A stretch of DNA of 64,000 nucleotides. Source: Oxalobacteraceae bacterium (GTDB lineage: Bacteria > Pseudomonadota > Gammaproteobacteria > Burkholderiales > Burkholderiaceae_D). The notes beneath the pieces were generated by a model that worked only from the letters and a program-made list of their open reading frames with translations, made no database searches and was not told where the DNA came from. Location: assembly GCA_947448025.1 (NCBI GenBank), contig CANFLV010000016.1:1-64000 (forward strand). The letters are read 5' to 3'. Made by a program: the position numbers and the translations under genes. Below, in pieces: positions 61,442 to 64,000 of this stretch (position 1 is the first letter of the stretch; every line of letters begins with the position of its first letter).

Positions 61442-61588
61442 GGTACTGCGCTCCTATTTATTGCCTTATTTTAAGGGAATAAATTATGTCGCGTATCCAG
61501 CTGGAAATAAATGTCTGCGTCGAGCCAGAGTAGTGGATCAAATCCGCTGACAAATTGATCAGGAATCAAAAATGAGGCAGCGGGATTA

Positions 61589-62043
61589 CTACTCGCGCCT
61601 TAGTAGCAGAACGAGTGACAGCGCTGCAAACAGTGCGCCTGCATAGAAGGTCGTCGCCGCACCGAATTGATCCCACAGTACGCCGGCGATGGCGCTGGCG
61701 AGCAGCATGGCGATGCCGGCGGCCAGATTGAACAGTCCGTAGGCCGTGCCGCGCAGCTCCGCCGGCGCCGTGCCGGCAATCATCGCCGCCAGCAAACCTT
61801 GGGTCGCGGCCATGTGCAGTCCCTACAGGATCACGCTATCTTGACGATCAAGGCGGTCGACTCGGCAATACCCTCGATCAGGCCGACCGTGGTCGCACTG
61901 AGGCCTAGTGTCGTGACCATGAACAAGGGCAGCAGCGTGTGGATCATTTCCGATGAAACATCCATGAGCAGGCTGACAAAGCCGAGCAGCCAGACAGTGC
62001 GGGGGATGCGATTGGCTGGTGCGGACGCAGGATGGTTGGGCAT
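61589..62043 (-). pseudogene. MFS transporter pseudogene with internal deletion
   Basis: The minus strand from 62043 encodes a normal MFS N-terminus (TVWLLGFVSLLMDVSSEMIH, then GLIEGIAESTALIVKI) that stops at 61831. A second piece in another frame starts at 61819 with GLHMAATQGLLAAMIAGTAP and runs to the proper C-terminus (FYAGALFAALSLVLLLRRE) at 61589. The roughly 200-residue middle is missing, and a stop plus frame shift mark the junction near 61830. The two remaining ends are still recognisable, so the loss is probably recent. Confidence 0.88.
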
Positions 62044-62208
62044 GGTGAAAATTGCAATGAAAAAATTTACGGTAATGCCACAGTGTAGCAATGTTATTTC
62101 GCACTTCTTTGGCCTGAATGCATATGTGGGCGCCGATCCGGCTGTAAATAAGCTGCAAGCCGCTTATCTTGGTAAAATCAGCGAGTTGATTTATTTTCGA
62201 GAGAACGT

Positions 62209-63066
62209 ATGCTGTATCCAGAATTGTTTAAATCGCTCGAGCAAGTCCGTTGGGACATGGAGAAGGACATTCCATGGGCAAGTTTCGATGCGTCGATGTT
62301 GACCGATGAGCAAGCGCAAACGATCAGGATGAACGCGATCACCGAATGGTCGGCTTTGCCTGCGACGGAAATGTTCTTGCGCGATAACCGTGACGACAGT
62401 GATTTTTCGGCCTTCATGTCAGTCTGGTTTTTCGAAGAGCAGAAGCATTCGCTGGTCTTGATGGAATACCTGCGCCGCTTCCGTCCCGATCTCGTGCCGA
62501 CCGAAGAAGAATTGCATAACGTGCGCTTCGAATTCGATCCGGCGCCGAAGCTGGAAACACTGATGCTGCATTTTTGCGGCGAGATTCGCCTGAATCACTG
62601 GTATCGCTGCGCCTCTGACTGGCACACGGAACCGGTCATCAAGCAGATCTACAAGATCATCAGCCAGGATGAAGCACGCCATGGCGGTGCTTATCTGCGC
62701 TACATGAAGAAGGCGCTGAATATCTCCGGCGACGCGGCGCGCTCGGCATTTTCAAAGATCGGCGTCCTGATGGCCTCGGCCCGGCGCACGGAAAAGCCGC
62801 TGCATCCAACCAATCTGCATGTGAACAAGGCCCTGTTCCCGAACGATACCGTGCAGTCGCGCCTGCCGGATCCGGAATGGCTTGAAGCCTGGCTGGATAC
62901 GCAGATCAAGTTCGATGGCGAATGGGAAAAGAAAGTCATCGACCGCATCCTGCACAATATGTCGCTGCTGTTCGAGCGCACCTTCGTCACGGTGCAAGAC
63001 CTGAACCGCTATCGCAAGGAAGCGACTGCGCGACTGGCGCCAGCGCCGACGCCAGCGTCTGCGTGA
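62209..63066 (+). CDS. Ferritin-like diiron protein (acyl-ACP desaturase-like)
   Basis: A 285-residue all-helical protein with the pattern of diiron-carboxylate enzymes: Glu in AITEWSALPATE, EEQKH in WFFEEQKHSLVL, Glu in FCGEIRLNHWY and DEARH in ISQDEARHGGAYL. This gives two E(x)nEXXH-type pairs on four helices, as in acyl-ACP desaturases and related oxygenases. The substrate is unknown. A lipid role would fit the neighbouring fatty-acid-modifying operon, but it is on the other strand. A terminator follows. Confidence 0.78.
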   Translation: MLYPELFKSLEQVRWDMEKDIPWASFDASMLTDEQAQTIRMNAITEWSALPATEMFLRDNRDDSDFSAFMSVWFFEEQKHSLVLMEYLRRFRPDLVPTEEELHNVRFEFDPAPKLETLMLHFCGEIRLNHWYRCASDWHTEPVIKQIYKIISQDEARHGGAYLRYMKKALNISGDAARSAFSKIGVLMASARRTEKPLHPTNLHVNKALFPNDTVQSRLPDPEWLEAWLDTQIKFDGEWEKKVIDRILHNMSLLFERTFVTVQDLNRYRKEATARLAPAPTPASA

Positions 63067-63094
63067 ACCAGCACTTCCGACTGAAGTAATTTTC

Positions 63095-63126
63095 AAAGCC
63101 GCCCGCTCAAGGGGCGGCTTTTTTAC
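63095..63126 (+). terminator. Rho-independent terminator after the ferritin-like gene
   Basis: AAGCCGCCC (63096-63104) pairs with GGGCGGCTT (63112-63120) around a seven-base loop and is followed by T residues. It is a strong terminator whose T run ends only about six bases before the next start codon. Confidence 0.9.
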
Positions 63127-63130
63127 GCCC

Positions 63131-63610
63131 ATGCCCAATTTCGAACAAAAAATCTGCCCCCGCGCCACGCTCACCGAGCGCGTCGCCGCCTTGCCCAAGC
63201 CGGTCGTGCTGACCAATGGCGTTTTCGATCTGCTGCATCGCGGCCATGTCACTTATCTGGCACAGGCGCGCGCTCTCGGTGCCTCACTCGTCGTGGCGGT
63301 CAATACCGATGCCTCGGTCAAACGTCTGGGCAAGGGCGATGACCGGCCGCTGAACCAGTGCGCGGACCGCATGGCAGTGCTGGCGGCGCTGGAATCAGTC
63401 AGTCTGGTCGTGGATTTTGAGGAGGATACGGCGCTGGAAGTCTTGCTGGCGGCGCATCCGGACATTTACGCCAAGGGCGGTGACTATCAGATGGATGCGA
63501 TTCCGGAAGGCCAGGCCATCCTCGCTTACGGTGGCCAGGCCATTGCCATCGATTTCGAGCATGACCGCTCGACGACGAAATTATTGAACAAGGTGCGCGA
63601 GCACGGCTGA
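63131..63610 (+). CDS. rfaE2: D-glycero-beta-D-manno-heptose 1-phosphate adenylyltransferase
   Basis: A 159-residue single-domain cytidylyltransferase-fold enzyme that activates heptose phosphate for LPS core synthesis. It has VLTNGVFDLLHRGHVTYLAQA with the HxGH motif, VAVNTDASVKRLGKG, and EHDRSTTKLLNKVREHG at the end. It corresponds to the C-terminal half of E. coli HldE; the kinase half is encoded elsewhere. The ATG follows a terminator by about six bases with no Shine-Dalgarno sequence, so expression may use a leaderless or very short transcript. Confidence 0.93.
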   Translation: MPNFEQKICPRATLTERVAALPKPVVLTNGVFDLLHRGHVTYLAQARALGASLVVAVNTDASVKRLGKGDDRPLNQCADRMAVLAALESVSLVVDFEEDTALEVLLAAHPDIYAKGGDYQMDAIPEGQAILAYGGQAIAIDFEHDRSTTKLLNKVREHG

Positions 63611-63657
63611 AGCCTGCATGCCCGTGTGCGCCCTGTGCAAGGGCGCATCTCGCTTAA

Positions 63658-64000
63658 TTAATGCTGGTGATCGTGCTCGGCTGGCATAGCTGCCGCAGCT
63701 TCGGCCTTTGGTTTAGGCGCGTCGACCGAGACTGACACTTCCAGCGGGCCGAATTTTTCAAATACCAGCGTCATCGGGAATTTATCGCCCGCCTTCAATT
63801 CCTTTGTCAATCCCAGTAACATCAGGTGATAGCCATCGCCGGGTTTCATCGAGATTTTCGCGCCGGGCGCGAGCTCAATCGCCTTCACTTCGCGCATGCG
63901 CATGACATTGTTGTCCATGCTCATGGTGTGGATTTCGACGGACTTTGCCACCGGTGAGGACGCCCCCACGAGTTTGTCGCCCGCCTTGCCGGCATTGTCG
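63658..64000 (-). CDS. PCuAC copper chaperone (partial, start outside window)
   Basis: The minus-strand frame is open through the right edge, so the N-terminus and signal peptide are missing; at least 113 residues are visible. The copper site H-M-X10-M-X21-H-X-M is seen as VEIHTMSM, VMRMREV and GYHLML. The C-terminus is His-rich (AEHDHQH), a possible extra metal site. PCuAC proteins deliver Cu(I) to the CuA centre of cytochrome oxidase in the periplasm. Confidence 0.9.
   Translation of the reverse strand, partial: DNAGKAGDKLVGASSPVAKSVEIHTMSMDNNVMRMREVKAIELAPGAKISMKPGDGYHLMLLGLTKELKAGDKFPMTLVFEKFGPLEVSVSVDAPKPKAEAAAAMPAEHDHQH

Noticed and set aside
61442-61588. TGATCC/TGATCA elements upstream of the flavoprotein operon as RpoE/ChrR -35 boxes
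   Set aside because: No matching -10 at the right spacing was found, and no sigma or ChrR gene is nearby.

Overview
The window is a chromosomal segment of a Gram-negative betaproteobacterium, most likely a Burkholderiales member of the Oxalobacteraceae type. This rests on gene content and order read by eye: a type II secretion (gsp) operon, a dapF / DUF484 / xerC / COG0523 GTPase / dksA / STAS / hslVU block, a metK - ahcY - metF methyl-cycle block with an S-adenosylhomocysteine (SAH) riboswitch, a Burkholderia-type porin and a PhaM-like granule protein. Coding density is high. No rRNA, tRNA, CRISPR array, prophage or complete insertion sequence was seen.

Layout. 1-8152: end of gspK, then gspL-M-N-D-E-F-C, the inner-membrane platform, secretin and ATPase of a type II secretion system. 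8153-13900: an accessory stretch with a Tat-exported thiamine-diphosphate enzyme flanked by two direct copies of a structured repeat, a BrnT/BrnA toxin-antitoxin pair, a small cytochrome c, a KGG-type stress protein and a lone Asp-zincin-like metallopeptidase. 13906-28299: the housekeeping block (hslUV with a near-consensus heat-shock promoter, a STAS protein, D-malate/tartrate dehydrogenase, a zinc-ligand-poor DksA with a histone-like tail, a COG0523 metallochaperone, xerC, a porin, a Sel1 protein, dapF, two lipid A acyltransferases). 28340-33000: the methyl cycle, metK with a structured leader, the third repeat copy, SAH riboswitch, ahcY, a small membrane protein and metF. 33007-43301: folate salvage, lytic transglycosylase, epimerase-like protein, GST, cca, the glutathione formaldehyde pathway (adhC-fghA), a second orphan metallopeptidase, a GNAT protein and phenylalanine hydroxylase. 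43427-47017: a fused indolepyruvate ferredoxin oxidoreductase, which with phhA suggests aromatic amino acid catabolism.

47018-50902 is a second accessory patch: an orphan glycine-rich membrane-active-looking protein, a HipBA module with a palindrome over its promoter, and a HepT/MntA module. It is followed by queC, two DUF3108 paralogues and a PhaM-like protein. 54584-61441 is a tightly overlapping eight-gene operon on the minus strand (FAD oxidoreductase, DUF1365, Cfa-like methyltransferase, chalcone-isomerase-like protein, GPH/MFS transporter, DUF3833 lipoprotein, SDR, NTF2-like). It resembles lipid-modification clusters of the singlet-oxygen / furan fatty acid type. The Cfa-like enzyme lacks two residues of the classical cyclopropane synthase bicarbonate site. 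The window ends with a deleted MFS pseudogene, a diiron ferritin-like protein, a heptose-phosphate adenylyltransferase and a partial PCuAC copper chaperone.

The most unusual items are the three-copy, three-hairpin intergenic repeat, which flanks one gene as direct repeats and also precedes ahcY; the Tat-exported ThDP enzyme with a cytochrome c nearby; the metK leader with pseudoknot potential; and three orphan proteins (12870, 40677, 47393) that look like candidate effectors or toxins. All family assignments come from reading translated sequence and recalled motifs. No database search was run.
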